Below are positions 15,922 to 23,156 of a DNA stretch of 42,299 nt, piece after piece. This stretch comes from Lentilactobacillus diolivorans DSM 14421 (GTDB lineage: Bacteria; Bacillota; Bacilli; Lactobacillales; Lactobacillaceae), in contig NZ_AZEY01000104.1 of the NCBI RefSeq assembly GCF_001434255.1, positions 30,719 to 73,017 of the forward strand, in the 5' to 3' direction. The notes under the pieces were generated by a model. That model was not told where the DNA came from, did not search any database, and saw nothing but the letters and a program-made list of their open reading frames with translations. A program made the position numbers and the translations under genes. Each line of letters opens with the position of its first letter. Position 1 is the stretch's first letter.

Positions 15922-16338
15922 TCAGTTCCTTAGTCGTATCGCCAAATCAGAAATTCGGGACTCAATCTGATCACGGACATGACGAAAGGCAGCCAATTTT
16001 ACTTGATTGTTTCCCACAACCTGAGCAGGGTCATTTAATGGCCAGTGCTCTTTTTTTATTGCATTAGGCACCACTTGACAACGATCTCGCGCATCACCAC
16101 ATAACGTCACAATCAAATCACTAGATCGCAAATAATTGATGTCGATGCGTTTTGAATATTGATTAGAAATATCAATTCCCCTTTCAGCCATTACTTGCAC
16201 TGCTCGTGGATCTAATCCATGGCACTCAATTCCTGCACTGGCGATTTGACAGTGATCTCCCAAAATTTGTTTGGCAAACCCTTCGGCCATTTGGCTGCGG
16301 CAGGCATTACCAGTACATAAAAAATAGACTTGAACCAT
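15922..16338 (-). CDS. arsC: Thioredoxin-coupled arsenate reductase / low-molecular-weight phosphatase
   Basis: A 138-residue protein of the LMW protein-tyrosine-phosphatase fold. The P-loop is CTGNACRS with C8 and R14. Two further cysteines, C80 and C87 (TLCGDARDRC), and HWPLNDPA with general acid D103 match the three-cysteine relay of S. aureus/B. subtilis ArsC (C10, C82, C89). It should reduce arsenate to arsenite using thioredoxin; plain LMW phosphatases lack the C80/C87 pair. ATG follows GGGGGAGG. No arsenite pump or ArsR lies next to it, so it stands alone. The only ArsR protein in the window is of the zinc/cobalt type. Confidence 0.85.
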   Translation of the reverse strand: MVQVYFLCTGNACRSQMAEGFAKQILGDHCQIASAGIECHGLDPRAVQVMAERGIDISNQYSKRIDINYLRSSDLIVTLCGDARDRCQVVPNAIKKEHWPLNDPAQVVGNNQVKLAAFRHVRDQIESRISDLAIRLRN

Positions 16339-16443
16339 TAGGAATCCTCCCCCTTATACGACTGGAATTAAATACTAATAAGCTATAAACATTCGGGATT
16401 AACTATGGGGTTTCGAACTTGCTGCTTGAAAGTAGATATTTTT

Positions 16444-17634
16444 TTATTCTTGAACGCCCCAATTTGCTAAACGCGGATTCTTCAACAACCGAACCCGAAG
16501 CATCCCGGGAACCTCCCTTAATTCCGTCAATAATTGAATGATCTGCGTTTTTTTCATCGTCGATAAATCGGTATTTAAAATTGTATAACCATAACCATCA
16601 TTTGTCGTATTTCCCATCATCTCTTTAACCGGTAAATTCTTTTCATTTAAAATATCTGCCACATCCGCCCACATATTATCACGGGCTTCAAAGAATAAAG
16701 TGAAGCGATGCGGACTAATAAAAGGTAAATCAACTCTCGGGAAGTTTACTGAGTTTCGGACGGTGCCATATTCAAGAAAATCCAGCAAATTTTGTAAGAT
16801 TAGGTTCGCACTGTGGGTCAAAGCTTCAGTCGTATTTCCACCCAAATGTGGCAGCAACGTGATTTTAGGATGATTTTGTAATTCTTTCTTTGGAAAATCA
16901 CTGGTATAGCCGGCAAATTCATTATGATCAAGTGCCGATACCACGGCCGAATTGTCCACAATTTCACCACGACCAAAGTTCAAAAGAAATGCGATCGATT
17001 TCATTAATTTAAAATGCTTGGTGGTTAATAACCCATTGGTTTGATCGGTTAGTGGCAATAACACCACAACAAAGTCCGCCAGCTCCAATACTTCCTCAAT
17101 GGTTGCCAATTGCTGAACATGTCGGAGATTTTTAAAACTACGATTATACCCAATAATTTGCATGCCCATATGATAACAGGCATCTGCTAAACGTTGCCCA
17201 ATTGTCCCTAATCCTAAAATACCGAGTGTTTTACCATAAAGTTCGCCGCCAACATAATCTTTTCGCTGCGCCTCGGCAATCGATTGAAGGTCTTCGCCGG
17301 CATCAGCTCTTAAATCATTCATCATCTCAATGGCGCTGCGAAGTGGTCGAACACAGCGAAATAAATTTTGAATAACAAGTTCCTTCACTGCATTGGCATT
17401 AGCACCCGGTGTGTTAAATACCGCCGTCCCATTCTGAGTACAAGCCTCAATATTAATTGTATTCGTCCCGATTCCCGAACGGGCAACCAAAAGAAGTCGG
17501 TTGGAAATCAACTGATCATAAACGACTGAGCTTCTTACCAAAACCGCATCCGGTGTATTGGTATCAGCCAGTTTAAAGACATCGCCAGCAAAATTTGTGA
17601 CATTAAATTGATCAAGTGCTTTAACTTCGTACAT
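16444..17634 (-). CDS. serA: D-3-phosphoglycerate dehydrogenase-like enzyme with ACT domain
   Basis: A 396-residue D-isomer-specific 2-hydroxyacid dehydrogenase. The frame extends to 17718, but ATG 17634 behind AAGGAAGTC is the natural start and leaves room for a divergent promoter. The NAD-binding fold carries LGILGLGTIGQRLADACYHM. Catalytic residues are in RSGIGTN, the LLNFGRGEIVD region (usually N-x-ARG) and HLGGNTTEA. A C-terminal ACT-like domain (about 320-396, DNMWADVADILNEKNLPV and GYTILNTDL) may sense serine. The family makes 3-phosphohydroxypyruvate for serine synthesis. No serB or serC is beside it, so another 2-hydroxyacid substrate remains possible. Confidence 0.8.
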   Translation of the reverse strand: MYEVKALDQFNVTNFAGDVFKLADTNTPDAVLVRSSVVYDQLISNRLLLVARSGIGTNTINIEACTQNGTAVFNTPGANANAVKELVIQNLFRCVRPLRSAIEMMNDLRADAGEDLQSIAEAQRKDYVGGELYGKTLGILGLGTIGQRLADACYHMGMQIIGYNRSFKNLRHVQQLATIEEVLELADFVVVLLPLTDQTNGLLTTKHFKLMKSIAFLLNFGRGEIVDNSAVVSALDHNEFAGYTSDFPKKELQNHPKITLLPHLGGNTTEALTHSANLILQNLLDFLEYGTVRNSVNFPRVDLPFISPHRFTLFFEARDNMWADVADILNEKNLPVKEMMGNTTNDGYGYTILNTDLSTMKKTQIIQLLTELREVPGMLRVRLLKNPRLANWGVQE

Positions 17635-17673
17635 TTTTTCGACTTCCTTTAACCATATTTTGGATAAATAGAT

Positions 17674-17679
17674 TATAAT
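17674..17679 (+). promoter_or_regulatory. TATAAT -10 box of the hexapeptide acetyltransferase
   Basis: A consensus TATAAT lies 42 bases before the ATG at 17721 in the 86-base divergent gap shared with the serA-like gene. A -35 hexamer is not obvious. Confidence 0.4.
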
Positions 17680-17720
17680 TGAAAAACAGAAAAATTTCTT
17701 TAAGAGAGAGGTTATCATTT

Positions 17721-18350
17721 ATGCATATTAATTTCGTTAAATTATCAAAAGATAAACCCACGATCGGTAAAGATACGCAAACTAAGAATACTACTTTTGG
17801 ACAATGGGTTGAACTCGGAGCGAGCAATTTAATCGATAATTGTACAATTGGCGATTATGATTATACGGGTCAGTATTGCTTCATGCAAAATAGTGATCTA
17901 AAAAAATTCATCAGCATGGCTGCCATGATCAGGATTGGACCAACTAACCATCCCTATGACCGGGCTGCCCAACACATTTTTTCGTACAATGGTGGTGCTT
18001 ACGGTTTCGGTCATCCAGACACTGAATTTCTGGAACATCGAAAACATGTTCGAACAACCGTTGGCAATGACGTTTGGATTGGCCACGGCGTCATTATTCA
18101 AGCGGGTGTGACGATTGGCGATGGTGCCGTGATTGGATCAGGTGCCGTGGTGACCCATGACGTTGAACCTTTCACGATTGTCGGCGGTATCCCCGCCAAA
18201 CCAATCAAAGATCGTTTCCCTGACGAAATTAAAACTGACCTGGAAAAGATTGCTTGGTGGGATTGGTCACGCGAAGATCTTGAAAAATACTACCTGGACT
18301 TTAGGTTACCAATTGAAGAATTTGTGAAGAAGCATCAAGTAAAAGAATAA
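17721..18350 (+). CDS. Xenobiotic-acetyltransferase-like hexapeptide-repeat enzyme
   Basis: A 209-residue left-handed beta-helix acyltransferase. ATG 17721, 9 bases after AGAGAGAGG, is preferred to an in-frame start 42 bases upstream. Hexapeptide repeats run through NDVWIGHGVIIQAGVTIGDG and AVIGSGAVVTHDVEPFTIVGG, ending with the conserved IPAKPIKDRF. The active-site histidine is expected in the NHPYDRAAQH region, and the C-terminal WWDW helix is typical of the CatB/Vat (XAT) group. Members acetylate hydroxyls of sugars, drugs or other small molecules with acetyl-CoA. Sequence alone does not show antibiotic resistance. It diverges from the serA-like gene. Confidence 0.85.
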   Translation: MHINFVKLSKDKPTIGKDTQTKNTTFGQWVELGASNLIDNCTIGDYDYTGQYCFMQNSDLKKFISMAAMIRIGPTNHPYDRAAQHIFSYNGGAYGFGHPDTEFLEHRKHVRTTVGNDVWIGHGVIIQAGVTIGDGAVIGSGAVVTHDVEPFTIVGGIPAKPIKDRFPDEIKTDLEKIAWWDWSREDLEKYYLDFRLPIEEFVKKHQVKE

Positions 18351-18360
18351 ATCAAAATAT

Positions 18361-18438
18361 GGGATAAGAGGCTGCTGCCAGAATGGAACCAAATCATATT
18401 CTGGAAATTCAGACCTGTTATCCTTTATTTTTTATCCC
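18361..18438 (+). terminator. Branched hairpin after the acetyltransferase gene, possible repeat relic
   Basis: GGGATAA (18361) pairs with TTATCCC (18432-18438), and CCAGAAT (18378) with ATTCTGG (18398-18404). A TTTATTTTTT run lies inside the outer stem, preceded by TTATCC, so it may terminate transcription 10 bases after the stop. The left edge GGGATAAGAGGC...CCAGA resembles GGGACAAAAGGC...CCAGA of repeat copy 2, so it may be a decayed relative. Confidence 0.45.
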
Positions 18439-18460
18439 AAGGTTTACAAGAACCCCTGAC

Positions 18461-18482
18461 TATAATATGATACGTAACGTAT
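18461..18482 (+). promoter_or_regulatory. TATAAT box followed by a palindromic operator candidate
   Basis: TATAAT at 18461-18466 is followed by the 13-base palindrome ATACGTAACGTAT (18470-18482), placed about where transcription should begin. This is a typical position for a repressor site in front of the helicase gene at 18553. No good -35 is seen, and the regulator is unknown. Confidence 0.4.
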
Positions 18483-18552
18483 TTGACATTTCACATCGAC
18501 AGGCATTCAAGCAACATATCATGACTCTGATGTCAATTAAAAGGAGACCTTT

Positions 18553-20886
18553 TTGGTACAATCAACATTAAATTTAACTCGTGAACAAGCAATTGACTTA
18601 TTAGAAAAAGCAACCGGCATGCAATTTTCTGATGAACAACTTCGGATCTTAAAACAGCCATTTTCTCAACCAACGCTCATTAACGCTTGCGCCGGTGCCG
18701 GAAAAACAACTATTTTTATGCTTTCAACTTTAGTCGCCATTATGACAGGTGATATTTCAGCACGTGCAATTTTAGGTATCACCTTTTCTAAGAAGGCACA
18801 AACTGATATGCAAGTTCGATACCAACAGTATCTGGATCAACTCAGCGAAGTTGGGATGGATTTATCTGATGCCCAAGCCCCTTATTTTAGTACCTTTCAC
18901 GCCTTATTCTACCGGTTATTACGCATCACACCCGCCTTTAGAGAGACTCAGGTTCTGGCGAGTTACAAACATTTTGCGCCAAAGTTAAGCACTCACATTA
19001 AACACACACATAGTCAAGTTAACTCACCAAATGAAATTTTGGACAACATGTTTGAATTAGCTGAATTCATCGTTAATCGAGGCATTTCCGATAACGCCTT
19101 CGCCGACCTGATCGATCCCAAGGAACTCCGAAATCAGTTACGTGAAGCCGGCAAAGATGAATTTGATCTTGGATTCTATACGGATTATTTATCAGTAATG
19201 AATGAATATACCAATTTAAAGCGGCAAGATCGGTTAGTCGACTTTAATGACATGAAAATTCAGCTAAATCAATTGTTGAACGATGACGCTTACCTGCCCA
19301 CTTTCCGACAGACCATGACTCGCTTCAAATTAGTCGTCATGGACGAATTTCAAGACATTGATAATTTACAATGGAAAATTATGACAAAGCTTCTCTCTGA
19401 CGATGCTTTAGCACACCTTGTTGTGATCGGTGACGATGATCAGAGTATCTATTCTTTTCGGGGCAGTAATCCAGACTTTATTCTAAACTTTCACCACCTG
19501 TTACCGGCGGCCAAAACGTATCATCTCTCAACCAATTATCGAACCGGCGGCCACATTTTAACACAAGCCAGACCAGTGATCGCTTCCAACCATGTCCGAT
19601 TGGTTAAGCAACTGAAAGCCTTTAGTCAAGACGACGGCAAGGTTAACGTTTATCAAATGGCGCATACTGGTTTTGATCCGGACAGCCAAATGTTTCGCCA
19701 GCTGATTCAACAAATAAAAGATCCAAAAATTGATAACCATCAAATCGCACTGCTGGTCCGATTTAATTCTGACCGAACCTTGGTTGCGGATTGGTTGGCT
19801 AATCAAAATATCTTGGTTAACATCAATAATCGAGCCGCTATTTTACAACATACACTGATTTATCGGATACTAATTCATTTAACCCAAGCATTCTGGGAGG
19901 ATGATTTTGAACAATTCCACTCTCAAGCAACTCGAATTGGGTTTACCACTTATCGCCGTCATGTGACTGACATTGAAAATGCTTCGGGTGACAAATTAAC
20001 TTCAATGACGGCTTATTTCAGTGCCGCTGAAGTATTTAACGATCAACACCAAAAAACAACGAATCAAAAACGGTTTGCCCGTTTAGACCAGCGAATTCAG
20101 AGGATGGTTAATCGAATTCAAAGAAGCAAACACCAATGGCAAAAAGCCCCATCAACTGATGCTTTACAAAAAACGATTCAACAAATTTGGCAAAACATTC
20201 AGGAACTGACAGCTGTTTATTTCCACTATATGACGTCAAACGATTTTATCTCAAAAGAAACGTTGACTGATACCACCAATTACCTAATCACCGAATTAAA
20301 ACAAGTCACAGATTTAGATCAGTGGTTTGACCAAGAGACCACGAAAAAACAATTGCTGGAAGATAATCTATCAACCGGTGATTCCGATCATATTCAGTTT
20401 CTAAGCCTTCACCAGGCGAAGGGATTGGAATTCAAATACGTTTACTTGTACGGCTTAACTGACAAGCAGCTGCCAACTGGAACGACCATTATTAATCGTT
20501 GGTTTCATCCCGATATTTCATTTGAAGATTTTATTGATCGCTGGCAGTCGCTTGCCAGCCAAAGCAAAAAAATCAGTGAATTAACCAGTGTTCTTGAATC
20601 CGCCTTTATCGAACAAACTGAAGAAATTAAACGAAATCCACATATTGATCTTAAACAGCTCCAAATTGAACAGTACAGTGATAAAGAAATGAATTTACTT
20701 TATAATTGGTACACAAGTATTCGTAATTATTCTCAGCTGATTGAAGAGGAGCGACGTTTAATTTATGTCGGAATGACCCGGGCGTCAAAAGTGCTCAACA
20801 TTAGTTTTGACAGTAATTTCAGCCCACTCCTTTGGGAAATTCCGGTAGTTCGCGATGCTTTAGAAAAACGTGACACCAAGCAGTAG
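18553..20886 (+). CDS. UvrD/Rep-family superfamily-1 DNA helicase
   Basis: A 777-residue SF1A helicase starting at TTG 18553, 7 bases after AAGGAG. All motifs are present in order: Q-motif LRILKQPFSQPTLINACAGAGKTT with Walker A, FSKKAQTDM (Ia), VVMDEFQDIDNLQ (II, Walker B), IGDDDQSIYSFRGSNPDF (III), LSTNYRTGG (IV), FLSLHQAKGLEFKYVYLYGL (V) and RRLIYVGMTRASKVL (VI). It is longer than Rep but not the usual PcrA. The 2B region is interrupted by a charged helical stretch (about 480-560) and lacks the PcrA C-terminal RNA-polymerase-binding tail. It should unwind DNA 3'-5' with ATP. Its specific role, repair or replication restart, is unknown. Confidence 0.9.
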   Translation: MVQSTLNLTREQAIDLLEKATGMQFSDEQLRILKQPFSQPTLINACAGAGKTTIFMLSTLVAIMTGDISARAILGITFSKKAQTDMQVRYQQYLDQLSEVGMDLSDAQAPYFSTFHALFYRLLRITPAFRETQVLASYKHFAPKLSTHIKHTHSQVNSPNEILDNMFELAEFIVNRGISDNAFADLIDPKELRNQLREAGKDEFDLGFYTDYLSVMNEYTNLKRQDRLVDFNDMKIQLNQLLNDDAYLPTFRQTMTRFKLVVMDEFQDIDNLQWKIMTKLLSDDALAHLVVIGDDDQSIYSFRGSNPDFILNFHHLLPAAKTYHLSTNYRTGGHILTQARPVIASNHVRLVKQLKAFSQDDGKVNVYQMAHTGFDPDSQMFRQLIQQIKDPKIDNHQIALLVRFNSDRTLVADWLANQNILVNINNRAAILQHTLIYRILIHLTQAFWEDDFEQFHSQATRIGFTTYRRHVTDIENASGDKLTSMTAYFSAAEVFNDQHQKTTNQKRFARLDQRIQRMVNRIQRSKHQWQKAPSTDALQKTIQQIWQNIQELTAVYFHYMTSNDFISKETLTDTTNYLITELKQVTDLDQWFDQETTKKQLLEDNLSTGDSDHIQFLSLHQAKGLEFKYVYLYGLTDKQLPTGTTIINRWFHPDISFEDFIDRWQSLASQSKKISELTSVLESAFIEQTEEIKRNPHIDLKQLQIEQYSDKEMNLLYNWYTSIRNYSQLIEEERRLIYVGMTRASKVLNISFDSNFSPLLWEIPVVRDALEKRDTKQ

Positions 20887-21057
20887 AGTCATGGATAGCG
20901 GACTATGGGAAATGCCAGCGTACCTGACAACTATTTTAATTGCTGACTTTCATCATTAGCATTCACTTACGTTTGGATTGAATTTTTATTTGCGCATCTG
21001 ATTACTATTTCATTACTATTTTCTCCCCACCCCCACAAGGAATGCTTCAAGATGTAT

Positions 21058-21117
21058 AATGAATATCGTCAATAATCAAGCAGCAGAACTTTGAGGATAG
21101 TTTTGCTGTTTTCTATT
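21058..21117 (+). ncRNA. Possible short leader or small RNA with terminator hairpin
   Basis: A TATAAT at about 21055-21060 is followed some 20 bases later by CAGCAGAACT, an 8-base loop, AGTTTTGCTG and TTTTCT, a 10-bp terminator-like stem. If the box is a real promoter it would give an RNA of only about 55 nt. Otherwise the hairpin may end helicase readthrough. A further 7-bp hairpin (GTGTGGT/ACCACAC, about 21132-21172) follows before the zinc-ribbon gene. The remaining part of the gene-free stretch 20887-21236 shows nothing else. Confidence 0.3.
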
Positions 21118-21236
21118 GGGTTCAATCATCTGTGTGGTGGTAATAGCAATTAAGCGGCTAGTCTACCACACTCATATTCACACTGACAAAGTTCAGGGAA
21201 ACTATTGAGTAATTCATAATTGGAGGAATCAGCATA

Positions 21237-21821
21237 ATGTCGGAAGAGAAGACTAAGACATGCGTAATGTGTGGTAAAACCATCCCCGCATATTCCAACT
21301 TTTGCCCTTATTGCGGCGCAAAACAGCCTTGGCTTGAAGAAGATGAGATCAAGAATCCGGATGTCAAACGAATTCTAAAGTGGTACCAAAAGCCATTCGG
21401 TAAACTGGTTACATATATCGTTGCCTTTCTAATGATCATGGCAGTCGGCAGCATGTTCACGCTGCACGATGGTCCAAGCCACAAAACCATTCAACGGGAA
21501 CTCAATCAATACTTATTCAACTCCCGGACCAATACCCCATTTGGTAAGAAGCCTAAGATTAAGGTTGATAAAAATAAAGGAACTTCAATCAAGATTTCCA
21601 AATCCAGTCAAGCTCTTAAAGATTTGAAGAATAATAAGCCTGCCACTTGGAATCAATTTGTTGTCCGAGTTCAACGACGCTCCAGCTCATTCCACAATGT
21701 TTACGTTAATCAAATGTATTCAAAGATCACCGTCACTGCTAAAAAGAATAAAAAATTAACTTACTTAAAAGTTAATCAAGGCAAAGTAACTTACAACGTT
21801 GCTGATCACATCAAAAAATAA
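21237..21821 (+). CDS. Zinc-ribbon single-pass membrane protein
   Basis: A 194-residue protein. A zinc ribbon is at the N-terminus (C-VM-C at residues 9-12, CPYCG at about 23-27), followed by an acidic linker. One membrane helix lies at about 56-75 (VTYIVAFLMIMAVGSMF), and a basic C-terminal domain of about 115 residues should be outside the cell. The outer part is rich in lysine and beta-like (KIKVDKNKGTSIKIS, KITVTAKKNKKLTYLKV). Zinc-ribbon proteins of this layout are common in lactobacilli, with unknown functions. ATTGGAGG precedes the ATG by 11 bases. A full structured repeat follows directly after the stop. Confidence 0.8.
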   Translation: MSEEKTKTCVMCGKTIPAYSNFCPYCGAKQPWLEEDEIKNPDVKRILKWYQKPFGKLVTYIVAFLMIMAVGSMFTLHDGPSHKTIQRELNQYLFNSRTNTPFGKKPKIKVDKNKGTSIKISKSSQALKDLKNNKPATWNQFVVRVQRRSSSFHNVYVNQMYSKITVTAKKNKKLTYLKVNQGKVTYNVADHIKK

Positions 21822-21857
21822 ACCGGCTAACTGATTTTCGATGCTGGTAGGAGCAGA

Positions 21858-22039
21858 GCGGGACAAAAGGCGCTTAACTTCCAGAGCGTAATCGGATTAT
21901 CCGAATATTCAGGGCTTGAATATTTGGATAATTCGGTCACGCGGCAGGAAGTTGCCTTTTGTCCCGCGTTTTTGCTCGGTAACAATCGTGTTTAAACTAA
22001 CGGAGACTGGGTAAAACGACTATTGTCCCAGGCCTTTTT
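21858..22039 (+). repeat. Structured repeat copy 2 (type I, best complete copy)
   Basis: P1 is 14 bp perfect, GCGGGACAAAAGGC (21858-21871) with GCCTTTTGTCCCGC (21954-21967). Then follow GCTTA 21872-21876, P2 ACTTCC with GGAAGT, and AGA 21883-21885 facing GGCA 21943-21946. P3 spans 26 bases per strand (from 21886) with three G-U pairs and one A-C mismatch. G-U pairs point to function as RNA. The 3' tail (GTTTTTGCTCGGTAACAATCGTG) leads to CTGGG/CCCAG and CCTTTTT at 22007-22039. Length and order match copy 1. It lies between the zinc-ribbon gene and the esterase gene, filling most of the gene-free stretch 21822-22158. Confidence 0.8.
22007..22039 (+). terminator. Intrinsic terminator of repeat copy 2
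   Basis: CTGGG (22007-22011) pairs with CCCAG (22027-22031), possibly extended by G-U pairs, and is followed by GCCTTTTT. It corresponds in position to the stronger terminator of copy 1. Confidence 0.6.
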
Positions 22040-22158
22040 AGTATCGTCACCAATGATTAAAAGTTAATCTTGAAATTAATCATTCCATCAAATACAATTG
22101 ACTTCATTAGCCTTAAGATCAACGAAAATTAAAATCAACTAACAAGGAGCTGGCTACA

Positions 22159-23034
22159 TTGCCTTTGCGTCATTCAGAAGTAGATATTAATGCCCTGACC
22201 GCTTCGATGTATTTAAAAGGAGCCGCACCTAAATCCAGTTCGCCAGCCAAAAAATTGGCCATCATTTCTGCAGGTCAATCCAACATTGATGGCAGAGTTC
22301 CCCTTGCCGATCTCCCTGATGGTATCAACATTCCGTTCAATAACTGTTACTATTGCTCAAACTACACGCCTCATTATTTGCAGGGAAAATTTGAAAACGG
22401 GATTCATGCCGCAGACTTAGACGCTAATCGCTGGGGATTTGATTTAATCACCTATTACTATTTAACACAGTTGGCTCAACAGGAAACTTACGTCATGAAA
22501 TGGTCACAAGGTGGGACATCGATTGACCCAACCGGTGATAATATTAATCATTGGACGGCGTTTTACGAACAACTCGATTCTCCTGATCATTCACTGCTGT
22601 GTCACTTTGAACATCTTATCCGTCAATGTATGTTTGCCAACGCTGATAAAATCGAAATTCGGGCCATGCTTTGGCATCAAGGCGAAGCCGACCGACAATC
22701 TTACTCGCCACTTGCCGCAGAACATTATTATCAGAATTTAAAGGCCGTGTTCGCGTACTGTCGCGGGATCATCGGTAACAGTCAACTGCCGATTTTTACT
22801 GGCACAATCAGTCATTCCTCAGAACAATTTGATCCGGTTATTGATGCCATCATTCGTCAAATTGGGCAAGAAGATCCCAACGTTCACTTAATCGATATGG
22901 CCGGAGCGTCATTACTGGACAACTGGCATTTTGACAGTCTTAGCAGTACGTACTTTGGTAAAGCAATCTATAATCAAATGATCTCGGCGGGAATTGTTGC
23001 TGGTCCACAGGTTTCATTGAAACGACCCTGGTAA
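22159..23034 (+). CDS. SGNH-type carbohydrate esterase, sialate O-acetylesterase-like
   Basis: A 291-residue esterase of the SASA/CE6-like SGNH group. Block I is ISAGQSNIDGR with the nucleophilic serine in GQSN. The oxyanion segment is KWSQGGTSID, block III-like WHQGEADR, and the catalytic Asp-x-x-His is LLDNWHFDS near residue 253. It should remove acetyl groups from sugars. There is no signal peptide, so it acts in the cytosol, perhaps on imported oligosaccharides. Translation begins at TTG 22159 behind AAGGAG. No sugar transporter or glycosidase is adjacent. It is followed by the strong terminator at 23055-23106. Confidence 0.8.
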   Translation: MPLRHSEVDINALTASMYLKGAAPKSSSPAKKLAIISAGQSNIDGRVPLADLPDGINIPFNNCYYCSNYTPHYLQGKFENGIHAADLDANRWGFDLITYYYLTQLAQQETYVMKWSQGGTSIDPTGDNINHWTAFYEQLDSPDHSLLCHFEHLIRQCMFANADKIEIRAMLWHQGEADRQSYSPLAAEHYYQNLKAVFAYCRGIIGNSQLPIFTGTISHSSEQFDPVIDAIIRQIGQEDPNVHLIDMAGASLLDNWHFDSLSSTYFGKAIYNQMISAGIVAGPQVSLKRPW

Positions 23035-23054
23035 TCGTCATTTAAATTTAAAGT

Positions 23055-23106
23055 AAAACATCTTCGAATTGTAACGGTGAAAAACCGCAATTCGAAGATG
23101 TTTTTT
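23055..23106. terminator. Bidirectional terminator between esterase and ATPase genes
   Basis: AAAACATCTTCGAATTG (23055-23071) pairs with CAATTCGAAGATGTTTT, a 17-bp perfect stem with an inner CGG/CCG pairing and TTTTTT. It serves the convergent genes on both sides. Confidence 0.85.
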
Positions 23107-23156
23107 ATTATTAGCAATGCTGGTTAGCTTTTAACATTAAATTCACGTCAAATCTA

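Noticed and set aside
15922-17634. An arsenic resistance operon
   Set aside because: Only arsC is present. The next gene is a SerA-like dehydrogenase, and the only ArsR protein is 14 kb away with a zinc/cobalt site.
17721-18350. Chloramphenicol or streptogramin resistance gene
   Set aside because: The hexapeptide fold is shared by many sugar and small-molecule acetyltransferases, and nothing in the sequence or context points to a drug.
20890-20958. A 22-codon frame just after the helicase gene
   Set aside because: No ribosome binding site and no recognisable features.
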